Shown here: one piece after another, positions 47,746-58,640 of the stretch | Position numbering within the stretch: position 1 is the stretch's first letter | Layout of the letters: each line of letters starts with the position of its first letter | NCBI GenBank assembly: GCA_020152595.1 | Contig: JAIGNY010000327.1 | Span: 1,195,001 to 1,259,000 of the forward strand | DNA from: Chiridota heheva | Lineage: Eukaryota; Echinodermata; Holothuroidea; Apodida; Chiridotidae | DNA: 64,000 bases | Reading direction: 5' to 3' | Made by a program: the position numbers and the translations under genes | The notes under the pieces: model-generated | Told to the model about the DNA's origin: nothing | Databases searched by the model: none | Seen by the model: only the letters and a program-made list of their open reading frames with translations

Positions 47746-49606
47746 GTATTCAGTACTTAAATTGGACCTTGTTTCAGCAAGGAGCTATGATTTTTAGTTC
47801 TACATTGATTTGAAACATTTATCAATGATTAGCAATATTTTTGGTCACTCAAAATCGTATAATACGGCAAAATACATCTGCATTTGAACACTCTGTTTGT
47901 TCTTTCTACTTGTGAAATAATATGCAGAGCGAAATGTAGAGGTAATATTATTAATTTATGCATACCTACAGGCTATCACCTAACGGGTTTGCAACAAACA
48001 TATGTAAACTCCCTTCACTTTGAACAAATAAAATCATTTGAGCTTGTACCCCCCAAGCAAATCACTCGTGCCATGGGTCAATTACATACACACGTGATTG
48101 GAACGGAAGATTCCATCGCTAGTGCTATTATGAATAAACATAATTACAGGGGGACAAAATAATTTTTCAAAACAAAATGCATGGAATCCTTCGTTCTTTT
48201 TAAGTCTGATCAATTTTGACCAGGACAGTTGTACAAAATTATATTTTACACATGCAAATTAAATCAGATAGTAATGGAAACTTTTTGAGGGGATGAATGG
48301 TCGTTTTCTCTTGCGATCTAATTGTGAATCATTTACCAGCTGCCTGGTTAAGTGATACTGATAGCACAGGGATAATTTATCTTCGTTTTGCATCGTGTTA
48401 TTCCATAAAGATCACGCAAATTCACTCCTCTAAGCCATGCTATTTATAGCAATGGTTGTTCCCAGATTCAAACTTCAAAAACTAGAAAATATGATACACA
48501 GCAACAAGGAACAAATTATCGGCCCTTATTGGCAAGTGAAAAAGATATAAATCCCGCTAACTTGTTGTTACTGGTGCGTGGGAAAAAATCACCCCTTGCG
48601 TTGATTGACATACAATGGGAATAAAGTTAACTTTTTTGACCAATGACGGCACTTTCTGAGTTACGTGCAGAAGTTATGCTCAAGAGTCATGATATCCATT
48701 CATAAGTTTCATATCCAGGGGCCGTTGCGCCCATACACAATAATGTGTTGTAGCTTGTTGCACAGTGCATGTAGGGCGGGGTTGGTTGTGAATTTATAAT
48801 TGAATGGTCTTGCGATTTGCAATATTTTTATCGCCGGGATTTGTAATAGATTAACAAATTATTTAACAAGACAAAACGACCCGAGGGAGAATGTTAAGAA
48901 CTTAAAATAAAAAGGGATTATAAAGAAATGAAGGTACAGTTGTTGTGTTCATGGAAATATTAGCCCAGAAAGAAGACACAAAGATACATTATCGAGCAGA
49001 TTGAGCCTGTTATTACAGGAACATGTAATATTTATGATTATGCATTTCCAAACATTCTCATTTCTCAATCATATTATTAATTTTAACTGCATAAATATCT
49101 CATATTTTCAACAATATATCAAAAGATACTTCAAAATACATTCTTACATAAAGCATAAACTTTCTTTTTATCAAAATTAACTTCCGATATTTTGAAGGCA
49201 GGTATTGTCACTAGTATTTGTTATGTAACTTTTTCTTTTTCTTTCCTTTTGTTTAAATTCTATCCTATTATATATGTTTAAAGTTAATGTCCCTGTTCTA
49301 CATGGGGGAACCTTTCATCACAAGCTTTTAGTAGTTTTCTAAAGGTTCTCCTCTTTCCTTTCAACATAAGTGGCAATCTGTGCTATTTAATTGAATTTAT
49401 TGTACATATTACGAAAAGATTGAAATAAAGTTTGAACAACAACAACAACTTTCTGAAGTTTTTTGTACAGTGATTTGGATTTTTCGGTACTTCAGGTCTT
49501 TCGTTTTTTTATAAAACATGAATCAGAACGAAACTGGTTTGAGTTACAAAACTGGTTTGAGTTACAAAACCGGTTTGACTTACAAAATTAGTAGATCATT
49601 CAAGCT
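47746..49606 (+). mobile_element. TE-A transposon, copy 4 (left-truncated)
   Basis: Begins inside the element (gtattcagtacttaaattgg, equal to copy 1 near 15185), directly after the end of copy 3, and runs to an intact right end ...tcattcaagct followed by TA. The right subterminal region has a triple ggtttgagttacaaaac repeat. It carries a LINE-tail insertion at about 49181-49450. With copy 3 it makes a large imperfect palindrome. Confidence 0.85.
49181..49450 (+). mobile_element. LINE 3' tail inserted in TE-A copy 4
   Basis: A segment absent from copies 1 and 3, ending attgaaataaagtttgaa plus a (caa)n run. It contains a polyadenylation signal aataaa just before the tail. Simple-repeat tails of this kind are typical of CR1/L2-like non-LTR elements. 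The 5' part is missing, as in most LINE insertions. Confidence 0.65.
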
Positions 49607-50295
49607 TACCTGAACCGTGGTGCCACCAGCAATTCAGACAGGTAAATCTGAAGCCCAATTCTTTTATAAAATTACATAAAGATTTTGTCTTTTAATTTAG
49701 ATTTTGCTTATATTAAGAATTTATGGACATTTTTACATTCATAATTCAAAACTGTTTTGGAAAACAAAATTTTCCCCCAGAATGTTATGCTCATCCACAT
49801 ACATTGACTAGGGGTAACCAGACCTTTAAAGGGGTTACTGAGAATGCACTATATATACAAAGCTGTCGGCAACCACACTTTTCTGGATCTCACCATGCAG
49901 GTGATCTCACATTTACTGGACAACAAACTAGAACATCAATGATGTAGTAGCTCAACATAATTTGTTTTGGGTGGTTACAAGCCTGTTTTTTTGTTGGTGG
50001 GTTCTTAATTCGAGTAGGCTGGGGTTGTTAGGAAAGAAATACATGTTTGATGTTTATTTTGGGGAAATGCAAAAGGCAGCTTTAATATCGTTGTGATGCA
50101 AGAACCTAAATGATATAGTGTCTCAATATATGTTTTGGGGTGGGTATGAGACTCTTTTTGTTGGAGGGGAGTCACATTAGGTAGGCTTAGGTTGTTAGAA
50201 AGGAATACAAGTTTGATTAGCAGTGGCATAACACTGGAAGGGTGGGTAAACCTTTTAGGCCCTGGGCAATATTGATTTGGGTTTAGCCCTGAACA
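49607..50295. other. Intron 3, local tandem similarity
   Basis: The stretch tttgttttgggtggttacaa..ttgttggtggg (about 49960) recurs diverged near 50130 (tgttttggggtgggtatgag), with flanking gtaggct..ggttgttaggaaag in both. An old tandem duplication of about 170 bp. No gene. Confidence 0.55.
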
Positions 50296-50605
50296 ATGAC
50301 ACTGCAGTCAATATCTTTGTTATGGGACCCAAAGCGCCAGAGGTGTCGGAAGGAATTTGAAGAGGCGGAGAGAGCAGAAAATCCAATTCATGTGCGTTTT
50401 TTGACAGTAATTGAGGGGCACTTTTCATTTAATAAATGGACACTCTTGTCAGTTGACGGTTTTTGCTTGTCACTTTTGACTTTCCCACACTTTTGGTAGA
50501 CAAATTCCGCCCATGTGTTCAAAGATTGGGAAGCCAGGACCAATGTTGACAATTACCTATCGGGCGAACAAGTAAAAGAGCTTCTTTTGAAAATTGCTGC
50601 TTAAA
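50296..50605 (+). pseudogene. Unidentified protein-like fragment with one in-frame stop
   Basis: A frame of 68 codons ends at TAG (50497-50499) and continues in the same frame for 34 more codons to TAA (50602-50604). Residues look protein-like rather than repeat-like: RRCRKEFEEAERAENPIHV, FLTVIEGHFSFNKWTLLSV, then after the stop AHVFKDWEARTNVDNYLSGE and QVKELLLKIAA. I do not recognise the family and found no second copy here. It may be a degenerate transposon frame, a retroposed gene fragment or chance. No splice sites stand out. Confidence 0.35.
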
Positions 50606-50859
50606 AAATTATTAGGGGCATACTTTCTCCCCCATGGCCCTCAGTATTGGTGTCCCTGGTAAAATGATATGCTTTAAATATGTCAAATGAATACTAAATG
50701 TATGTGACAACCTCTATGTATTATGTAGTATTTGTGAGTGAGTGGATATCTATTTGTTTTCAAGCTTCAAGAATGACCTAGAATAATTTCAAATAAGTTT
50801 CAAAAGGGCGCCTCCAGGATCCAGACAGGTCCACCCACAACTTTCAAAAGGACACCTGT

Positions 50860-51050
50860 TCCCATCCGTACAATTTTAAAAGGACACCTTCTGCCCCTTT
50901 CTCTTGGGCCAGGGGCAATGTCCCTGATATTGCTGCAGAGGCCAAAATCCCTACGGGCCTTCAGGACTCCCCCTCCCCCTTGCCGCCATGGTTCTGATAT
51001 TGCTGCAGAGGCCAAAATCTTTACCGGCCTCCAGGACTCCCCCCCCCCCC
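50860..51050 (+). repeat. Tandem duplication, about 70 bp x 2
   Basis: The block ctgatattgctgcagaggcc, aaaatc.tac.ggcct.caggactccccc occurs near 50930 and 50997. Confidence 0.85.
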
Positions 51051-51599
51051 ACACCACACCCTCTGGTTGCCCCAATGCATATGGGAGCTTTAATATCATC
51101 TGAATATGTTAAAACTGTTTTTCAGGTAAGACTAAAATAGCTAAGCCTCAACATCAAATATGATGCAAATTCTATTAACAATGTTTGCTTTGAATTGAAA
51201 TAGAAATCATATTACAGACATACCAACAGCAAAATACTTTTGTTTAAAATCAAGAGGAATTTTACATCCTTGTATCAAGACATGATTTTAACTATTGCTA
51301 ATGTATTAGCCATTCTGAGCAAATGATTAATTATCGCAATTAATGAATCACAATTAATATAAGCATCTAGGCCTCAATAGCATCCCACTAATAAGTGGCA
51401 ATCATTACAACAAAATATAACTAAAATGATTTTTAAACCCCTGAATCCTTTGGTGATACCCATCATGTATAATAGTGATTTTCCCGAAAATGGAAGAAAA
51501 TTTTCTTATAATCAAAGGTATTTGTCTGGAAATATAAGAAATTACCCAAAATTGGCCAATAAATTTCCAAAATTATCTGAAAACAAGCAAAATGTTCCG

Positions 51600-51668
51600 A
51601 TAATACCCCCTCCCTCCCCCTTTCTCCCCCTCCCTCCCCCTTTCTCCCCCTCCCTCCCCCCTCTCCCA
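51600..51668 (+). repeat. Polypyrimidine tract (ccctcccccttt)n
   Basis: An almost pure C/T stretch made of repeated tccctccccctttctcccc. Mirror-symmetric C/T tracts of this kind can adopt triplex structure; that is inference. Confidence 0.85.
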
Positions 51669-51842
51669 CCCACACCACCACTAAGAATTTCTTTAAAAAG
51701 GCACTGGATTTTTGCATAAGTTACAGTAATATAGTCTGTAGCCTTAAAAAAACTAGAGTGGTAAATACTGACATGGCTTGCATGCTCATGCAATTATTGA
51801 CACCCATATCATATGACCCGGCCAATTATAAAATTGGCATCT

Positions 51843-52795
51843 CACACTAAGTCCCACATGACATCCCATGTCCCACATGGCCTCCCAACCCAAGTCCCAC
51901 ATGATATCCCATATCCCACTTTGCATCCCACCCGATGTTCCACATCACATCCCATCCCATCTCTTGTCCCATGTGGCATTCCACCATATGTCCCACATGG
52001 CATCCCATGCTATGACCCACATGGCATCCCACCCTATGTCCCACATGGATCCCATCCCATGTTCCAAATGACATCCCACTCCATGTCCCACGTGACATCC
52101 CATCCCATGCCTTGTCCCACATGGCATTCCACCATATCTCCCACATGGCATTCCACCATACAGTATGTCTCACATGGCATTCCACCATATTTCCCACATG
52201 GCATTCCACCATATGTCCCACATGGCATTCCACCATATGTCCCACATGGCATCCTACCCTATGACCCACATGGATCCCATCCTACATGTATGTCCCACAT
52301 TAATCCATCCATATGTACCGCATGACATCCCTCCCTATGTCCCACATGGCTTCCCTCCCTGTGTCTCACATGGCAAGTCTCCCTATGTCCCACATGGCTT
52401 CCCTCCCTGTGTCTCACATGGCAAATCTCCCTATGTCCCCCATGGCATCCCACCTTATGTCCCGCATCAGTAGCTTGTCACCTGATGTCCCACATGGCAT
52501 CCCACCTTTTGTCCCATATTGGATCCCACCATATGTATCCCTCTCAATATCCCAATGACATCGTACTTTATGTCCCACATTGCATCACATCCCATGTCCC
52601 CATGGCCTCCTATGCTATGTTTCACATAGCCTCCTACCCTATGTCACACATATCAACCCCACCTATGTCACACTGTGCTACTCGTGGCATCCCACCCCTT
52701 GTCCCACATGACATTCCACCCTGTTCCACATGGCATTCCACCCCATGTCCCATGTGACATCCCACCCTATGTCCCACATGACATCACATAGGCTC
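51843..52795 (+). repeat. 24-bp minisatellite, main array
   Basis: About 38 degenerate copies of a 24-bp unit close to cccacatggcatcccaccct plus atgt. Because 24 is a multiple of 3, all frames give pseudo-proteins such as repeated YVPHGIPP on + and GGMPCGT on -. These are not genes. Confidence 0.95.
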
Positions 52796-52873
52796 CATAA
52801 GAAGTCTCATCCTAGCTATCACAGTTCCTGATTGAGCATATTATGTATGAAAGTATCAATTCATATAATAAGT

Positions 52874-53133
52874 CAGCGTTGGAAATATCCTCTTGAAAGT
52901 TACTTGCCTGTCGGGCTAGTTAGTCCCGAGCACAGCTGGCCCGAAGCAGCGATTACTAGCCCAAAATATATTAATGGTATAATGCATGTAGAAAGTGCAA
53001 CAATTTTAAGTTTTCATAAGTTTTTTTACTTGTCCGACGGGCAAGTAAGTTTGATTTCATACTCCGAACTTTGAGTCCAAACTCTGATACAGCTAGCCCC
53101 GGGCTATCGGGCTTACACATTTTTCGAACGCTG
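52874..53133. mobile_element. hAT-like miniature element splitting the minisatellite
   Basis: 260 bp, flanked by TAATAAGT (52866-52873) and TAATAACT (53134-53141), an 8-bp duplication with one mismatch. The ends cagcgttggaaa and tttcgaacgctg are inverted. Inside, acttgcctgtcgggc pairs with gacgggcaagt, and ctagttagtcccgagc with gctagccccgggct. Non-coding. Confidence 0.85.
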
Positions 53134-53217
53134 TAATAACTTATATGCAAATAACTTGTTGAATAAGGAAAAAGGTAGAGTCAAATAATTATGCTTGATA
53201 TATACAGTATTATATCA

Positions 53218-53295
53218 TATGTCCCGCATGACCCCATCCATGTCCTACATGGCCCCATCCATGTCCCACATGGCATCCCTCCCTATGTCCATATG
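53218..53295 (+). repeat. 24-bp minisatellite, detached copies
   Basis: Three units of the same family (gtcccgcatgaccccatcc and similar) lie beyond the hAT-like element. Confidence 0.85.
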
Positions 53296-54399
53296 TAGTC
53301 CATATGTAGTCACATCCTGTCACACTCCTTGACTGAGCATACTAAATAAAACAAGTCTGGTCAGTTCATATACTGTAGCAACTTTATGCAAATGAACACA
53401 ATATTTAAGGCAGAGTTTAATAATCATGCCTGATACAACCGTTGGTTTCCAAATATTTTAAAGAAAATTAAGGATTTTAAATCTCCAGTGCTACGAGAGA
53501 GACGCTTTAGGATCTCTGAAAAATATTGCAAAATTATATCATTTTACAGTTATCTTGTAAGAAAATATCAAATGTTTTGTAGACTTTTTAAGGAAACTAC
53601 TGTATGTCTTCAATCCTGTCTTAGGTGTCTCTGAAAAATTTCAACATTTTGTAAGGAAATTATAACCTTTCATAAGATATTTGAAGAAACTTTTAAATTT
53701 TTCTGAGGAACTCTGAAGAAACTTTAACATTTTCTGAAGAAATCTCAAAAAAACTTTAACAATTCTGAGGAAATCTCAAGAAAAACTGGCTGGCTGGATG
53801 GACGAAGTCGCTATTACATTGGTTCACATTATGTTTCGCATGCTTACCAACAAGTTATTGTGGATAAGATTACTACCAGCCAGGTCATGTGTCTAATGCG
53901 ATAGGGGACTAATGCTGATTTTCAAAGGCATTTTTTTTTTTTTAACTGTGAGTTATTAACACTTTGGTAATTTTACAGCCAGAGATTCAATCAGCCAGAG
54001 ATTCAATCGCATTATATATGGTTGAAATAACCATTTAAGCTATTTAGCTGTTTTTTAGCTTTTAATAGGTTTTTAAAACCCAATTTATAGCCCAAATGAG
54101 CTACAAAAGTTATACCCCAATAATTACACATCGGGAGAAATCCCTAACGGGATATTAAGCCCAATTAGCAAATGTGCCAGACTGTATTTTGACACTCCAG
54201 CCAATAAAAACATAGCTTTATTTCAATCGGAAATATTCAGTGGTATTTCCTAAGCCAATGTTATTATATATGGTAATTTCCTTTGGATTGCGCCGAGTGA
54301 AATCTGTGTATTGAAACATTTTTAGTGAATTTTGGAATGTAGAATTTGTTCACACTACGTAACAATATAAACTGTTATTGCATCAACATATCGATCTAT
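53296..54399. other. Low-complexity stretch and plain intron
   Basis: About 53460-53800 is a degenerate tract of tctgaagaaactttaa and related phrases. The rest is AT-rich with no feature. Confidence 0.45.
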
Positions 54400-54403
54400 T
54401 TAA

Positions 54404-54504
54404 CCCTTACTCTACCAGCACTTTTTTGAAAATGCGCTCGGGAGGCGGGGCCAAAGACGGGGCACCCAAAACGGCGATAATATCGCCGCGTGGTAGAGTA
54501 AGGG
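54404..54504 (+). mobile_element. 101-bp TTAA-flanked piggyBac-type element, unit 1
   Basis: The ends CCCTTACTCTACCA and TGGTAGAGTAAGGG are perfect 14-bp inverted repeats, each next to TTAA (54400-54403 and 54505-54508). TTAA targets with CCC-starting termini are typical of piggyBac. An internal perfect palindrome ggcgataatatcgcc lies near 54474-54488. Confidence 0.88.
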
Positions 54505-54646
54505 TTAATCAAGCGTGATTATTGAAGGGTCCTCTGTCTTCCAGGCAGAAAAGTCAGGCCCCTTCCGCTTTCCGGGACCAGCTGGGCGCCCACCGGGATC
54601 ATGCTGCCTATGTTTTGGGTTGGCGCATATGTCGCGGGTTGATTAA

Positions 54647-54745
54647 CCCTTACTCTACCAGCACTTTTTGAAAATGCGCTCGGGAGGCGGGGCCAAAGAC
54701 GGGCACCCAAAACGGCGATAATATCGCCGCGTGGTAGAGTAAGGG
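54647..54745 (+). mobile_element. piggyBac-type element, unit 2
   Basis: Same termini and TTAA flanks as unit 1 (54643-54646 and 54746-54749), with a 1-bp shorter T-run and G-run. Confidence 0.88.
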
Positions 54746-54889
54746 TTAATCAAGGCGTGATTATTGAAGGGTCCTCTGTCTTCCAGGCAGAAAAGTCGGG
54801 CCCCTTCCGCTTTCGGGACCCGCTGGGCCGCCCACCGGGATCATGCTGCCTATGTTTTCGGGTTGGCGCATATGTCGCGGGTTGATTAA

Positions 54890-54990
54890 CCCTTACTCTA
54901 CCAGCACTTTTTTGAAAATGCGCTCGGGAGGCGGGGCCAAAGACGGGGCACCCAAAACGGCCATAATATCGCCGCGTGGTAGAGTAAGGG
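54890..54990 (+). mobile_element. piggyBac-type element, unit 3
   Basis: Same termini and TTAA flanks (54886-54889 and 54991-54994). The internal palindrome carries one change (ggccataatatcgcc). No spacer follows, so the array ends with an element. Confidence 0.88.
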
Positions 54991-54994
54991 TTAA

Positions 54995-55593
54995 GGCAAA
55001 GATAGCAACGCGGCAAAATATTCAAAAAATGATAAATGCTGCAAAAATCTGAATGTATTCGGGCAAGAATATGGCTCTTTAGTTAAAACCTGGCTCTCAA
55101 AAACAGACTGTAGACAAATTCTGACAGTCATAGATTGAATTATTTCAAACAGTTGGTAGATTCCATTTAGGTTTAGTTATAATTCATTTGAATTTAATTG
55201 ATTTTTGAGAGACTTAGATGTCAAAATGTAATGTTGAGGGACTTTTGATATATTGAGGTAGTCAAAGCTTGTGCAGTATCTGTTGACATGGTGACAGTGA
55301 ATTTGATCAGCAAATAACACATTCAATTCAGATTGATTCCTGAGAAATTATTACCAGTATTCTTGTACACTTTTGAGCTTGAATAATTCAAACATTGGGA
55401 GAAGAAAATCTTATCTGAATTTAAAGGAATAATAACTAGAGTGGAATTTTGTATATACCGTATATGACACCTGTTTTGAATTTTGGTGCAATAATTTATA
55501 TGGAGAATTTTTCTTTTAAAAGCTCAGCACTTTGCAATGTTTCTTATATCATTATGTTCTTAATCTAACACATTGCTGTAGTTAGAGGTTCTC
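54995..55593. other. Intron 3, no feature seen
   Basis: AT-rich intron. Nothing supported. Confidence 0.4.
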
Positions 55594-55735
55594 GTGCATG
55601 AGGGATGGCATGTTAGACAGATGGTGGGATGGCATGTGGGACAGATGGTGGGATGGTATATGGGACATAGGGTGGAATGCCATGTGGGACAGATAATGGG
55701 ATGGCATGTGGGACAGAAGGTGGAAGGTGTGTTAT
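55594..55735 (-). repeat. 24-bp minisatellite, inverted outlying array
   Basis: About six units of the inverse of the 51843-52795 family (gggatggcatgtgggacaga), located 2.8 kb away and in the opposite orientation. Confidence 0.88.
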
Positions 55736-57644
55736 CAGTAGCGAGCAGAATTATATTGTTTGCGATGTCTAGTTATGATTTCTTATCACTGTGGAATGTG
55801 ATCAGCTTTGCACTTCATTTAATTATCATTTCTATTGTGAGGTCCTCCATGACCTTTGTACATGTGCATGGTGCAATCTGTGAAAACTGTCAAATGTTTT
55901 TCTGCTTTTTGAGCCAGGTACATTATTGTGGGTGAAGGGGTATAATTTTGGTTAGACCCACTGTGCCCATAACTTTGAGAAATTGGACAAATGGTAAACG
56001 TTTTGTCATACTGCAAAGTCACTGACCTTCTCTCATTTATACTTCCCAGTTGCTTGATTATAATCATAAACATAATTTGCAATTAAGCTTGCACGGTTTT
56101 GCCCCGACATGAAACCGGTTGGTTTCCAAAACCAAAACCGTTTTACCGGAAAACCGATTCTCACCTGTAATGTAAACAAGCTTTGAACATAAAGTACATA
56201 ACAAATAACTATAACTGCATTGCACTGCACTGTTATATCATAACTGCTAACGATGTTTGTATCACAGTATTTTCTGTAAATAATGTTGAAAATGATAACG
56301 GAGGCATTGATCAATAAAATGTATTAATAAACTTTAATGTTGTTTGCGTGTAAAGTTATTTTATATACCCCATTTACCCCTCAAATAATGCTGATTTTAC
56401 TACTTTGTCAGTCTAGTTCCCAAGGAAGTCTTGTAAAAATAAATTGTGAAAAAGGCCGTGTTGACAGGCCATCTATATGCCCTTATTTGCTCATGATTCC
56501 TAATTTATAGCTATGATTTCAATTTTCTTTCATATAAAAGAAAATAAATTTTGTCGGATACTTGTAAAACAGATCAATTAAGCCTCTTAATGCATCATTT
56601 TTGGGTGTGATTCTAGCCATTGTATACTTGATCAGTGATCACACAGTACAATTGTTGCTGATTTGCATATAACCTAGGGCGGGAAAATCTTACAGTTCAG
56701 ATCCCACCCACTTGATGCTCAACATTTCTTTGAAACATTAACCATTCTATTTGAAGAAAAAAATAATAGCTCAACCAAAAAAATCCTCATAAATCATGCA
56801 TACATAATCATTCTTGATATGCTTTTATTTTAAATAGGCCACATTTGTGCACTGCAGTGGCATTTTCTATTATACTTACGCCACAAAGGTTCCCGCCTGA
56901 GGGCCTTATATGGTATTTCTTCAATGCCCTATATTCTGCGTGAATTACGGAAGTGTAATAAAGCAGAAAAGAAAATACATGCTAATGAAAAGTAGTGCCC
57001 CACTTTCCACCAAACTCGTATTTCCTTCATCAAAATAAAAAAAAAAAAAATAAAATAAAAGTATTACCTGCAGTCTCTGTGCAGATAAGGATTGAAAATG
57101 AAACTGAAATATGGTATTCTGTACTTAAACCAAACCAGACTTTGTTTCAGCAAGAAGATTATGAAAACATTTTCTTTTTACAACACGTATGCCACGCACC
57201 CTAGCAAAAGCAATTATTTGGCACTTTGCAGATAAGTTCAACATTGATTTGAAATAGTAATGATAAACAATATTTTTGGTCATTCAGAATCGTATAAAAC
57301 AGCAAAACACATCTGTATTTGACCATTCTGTTTGTACTTGTGAAATGATATGCAGAGCGGATGCAGAGATAATATTATCAATTATTTGCATACCAACAAG
57401 CTCTCACCTAACGGGTTCGCAAAAAACCTACATAAATTTGCTCCATTTCGAACCAATTAAATCATTTGAGCTTGTACCCCTAAGTGAGTTACATTTGATA
57501 TGGGTCAATTATTACATACAACACAAGATTGGAATGGAAGATTCCACCGCTCGTAGGCTACTGATAAACATAAATACAGGAGAACAGAAAAAAAATTCAA
57601 AACAAAACTCATGAAATCTTTCGTTCTTTTTAAATCTGAACAAT

Positions 57645-58060
57645 TTTGACCCCCCCCCAGTAAATTTTGGTGCCCGGCCCTTATTTCCTAGGAAATTTGG
57701 GCCCCAGACAGTTAAGCCATAGCCATCCAATAAATTTGATCCCCCCTATAGTAAAAGTGGTCCGCTAGGAAATTTGGGCCCTGGCCCTTCTTTTCTAGGA
57801 AATTTGGAGACAACAACCTTATGCCCCTTTTGCAAGAAAAAGCCCTTCTTCTCCCTTCACAGTAAATGTCACTGCCATTTTGCATAAAGCACGCTTTTTT
57901 ACTTTAGTGTATCCAGATAAGTACGGGGATGGGTACTGCCCAGATCGAAGAAAAATTATATATTTTTTTCACCAAAGAACATACTGGAAGCCATTTTCTG
58001 TTCGTGGGCATATTCTACGAGTACAACGACGCTGTATTCCGTACATAGCTAATCACATCA
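57645..58060 (-). repeat. Dispersed repeat, family D, copy 2
   Basis: Inverse of parts of 3401-4040, including ccagtaaattttgg, tttcctaggaaatttgg and gacgctgtattccgtac. It interrupts TE-A copy 5. Confidence 0.65.
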
Positions 58061-58216
58061 GTGCACAAAATTAATTGAAGGAATCATACAGACTCACCAG
58101 TAAATTGTTCAGAGGTTTATTATACACGTGAAAATGAGGTGAGGGGAAGGAATACAAACTTTTTGAGGAACAAATGGTCGTTTTCACTTGCAACCTCATT
58201 GTAAAATGTGAATCAT

Positions 58217-58249
58217 ACCAGCTTGGTTTGATTCACAAACCAAGCTGGT
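58217..58249. repeat. Perfect 14-bp stem hairpin
   Basis: ACCAGCTTGGTTTG, a 5-base loop attca, then the exact complement CAAACCAAGCTGGT. Located in TE-A copy 5; the corresponding place in copy 4 (ccagctgcctggtt near 48337) lacks the perfect palindrome. Confidence 0.85.
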
Positions 58250-58640
58250 GATAGCATGGGATACAAGTTATCTTTGTTTTACAGTACATTGTTATTCCAT
58301 AACAATCACACAATAATTTCACCATCTAAACAATGCTACAGCTATTTATAGTGACGGTTTTTCTTGGCATAAGCTGCTGAATTCAAACTAAAAAACTTTT
58401 GAAAATGATACGACAACCCTTGAAAACCCATTCATTAATCATGTTACTAAGACAACACATGAATCTAGGGTCATTCACGCTACGTTTCTTTTTGTATCCA
58501 GGGGCCATACACATTGAATAATGGTTATAACTTGTACTAGCCCTATGTATTATCAATTTTCTATATGATATACCTTCCAAAGTATAATTATGCCTTTCAC
58601 ATACAGTAGCCTTGAACTTGTGCGACACATACATTACACT

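Larger units (their letters stand above)
54400..54994 (+). repeat. 243-bp tandem array containing piggyBac-type elements
   Basis: Organised element-spacer-element-spacer-element with period 243. The 140-bp spacer includes gtcctctgtcttccaggcag and ccaccgggatcatgctgcct and is present twice with few differences. The three elements are listed separately. Open frames on the minus strand (54519-54710, 54750-55025) only read through the spacer. Confidence 0.95.
56086..58640 (+). mobile_element. TE-A transposon, copy 5 (interrupted)
   Basis: An intact left end, TA then AGCTTGCACGGTTTTGCC, followed by the full left part, the block matching 15342-15548 (frame 57276-57614), then an interruption by family D sequence (57645-58060), then TE-A-like sequence again (tcgttttcacttgcaacctc, ccaggggccatacac). 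The right terminus is not recognisable. Confidence 0.8.

Noticed and set aside
46897..48162. Conserved TE-A protein (similar frames at 15342, 46897, 47884 and 57276)
   Set aside because: Frames match because the DNA matches. Each is broken at different places, no start or domain is shared, and no longer intact version is present.
51813..52558. Pro/His-rich 170-codon frame and antisense Cys/Trp-rich frames
   Set aside because: A 24-bp repeat read in frame. Frames open and close with repeat decay on both strands.
54519..55025. Repeated short minus-strand proteins
   Set aside because: They are read-through of the duplicated 140-bp spacer and element ends.
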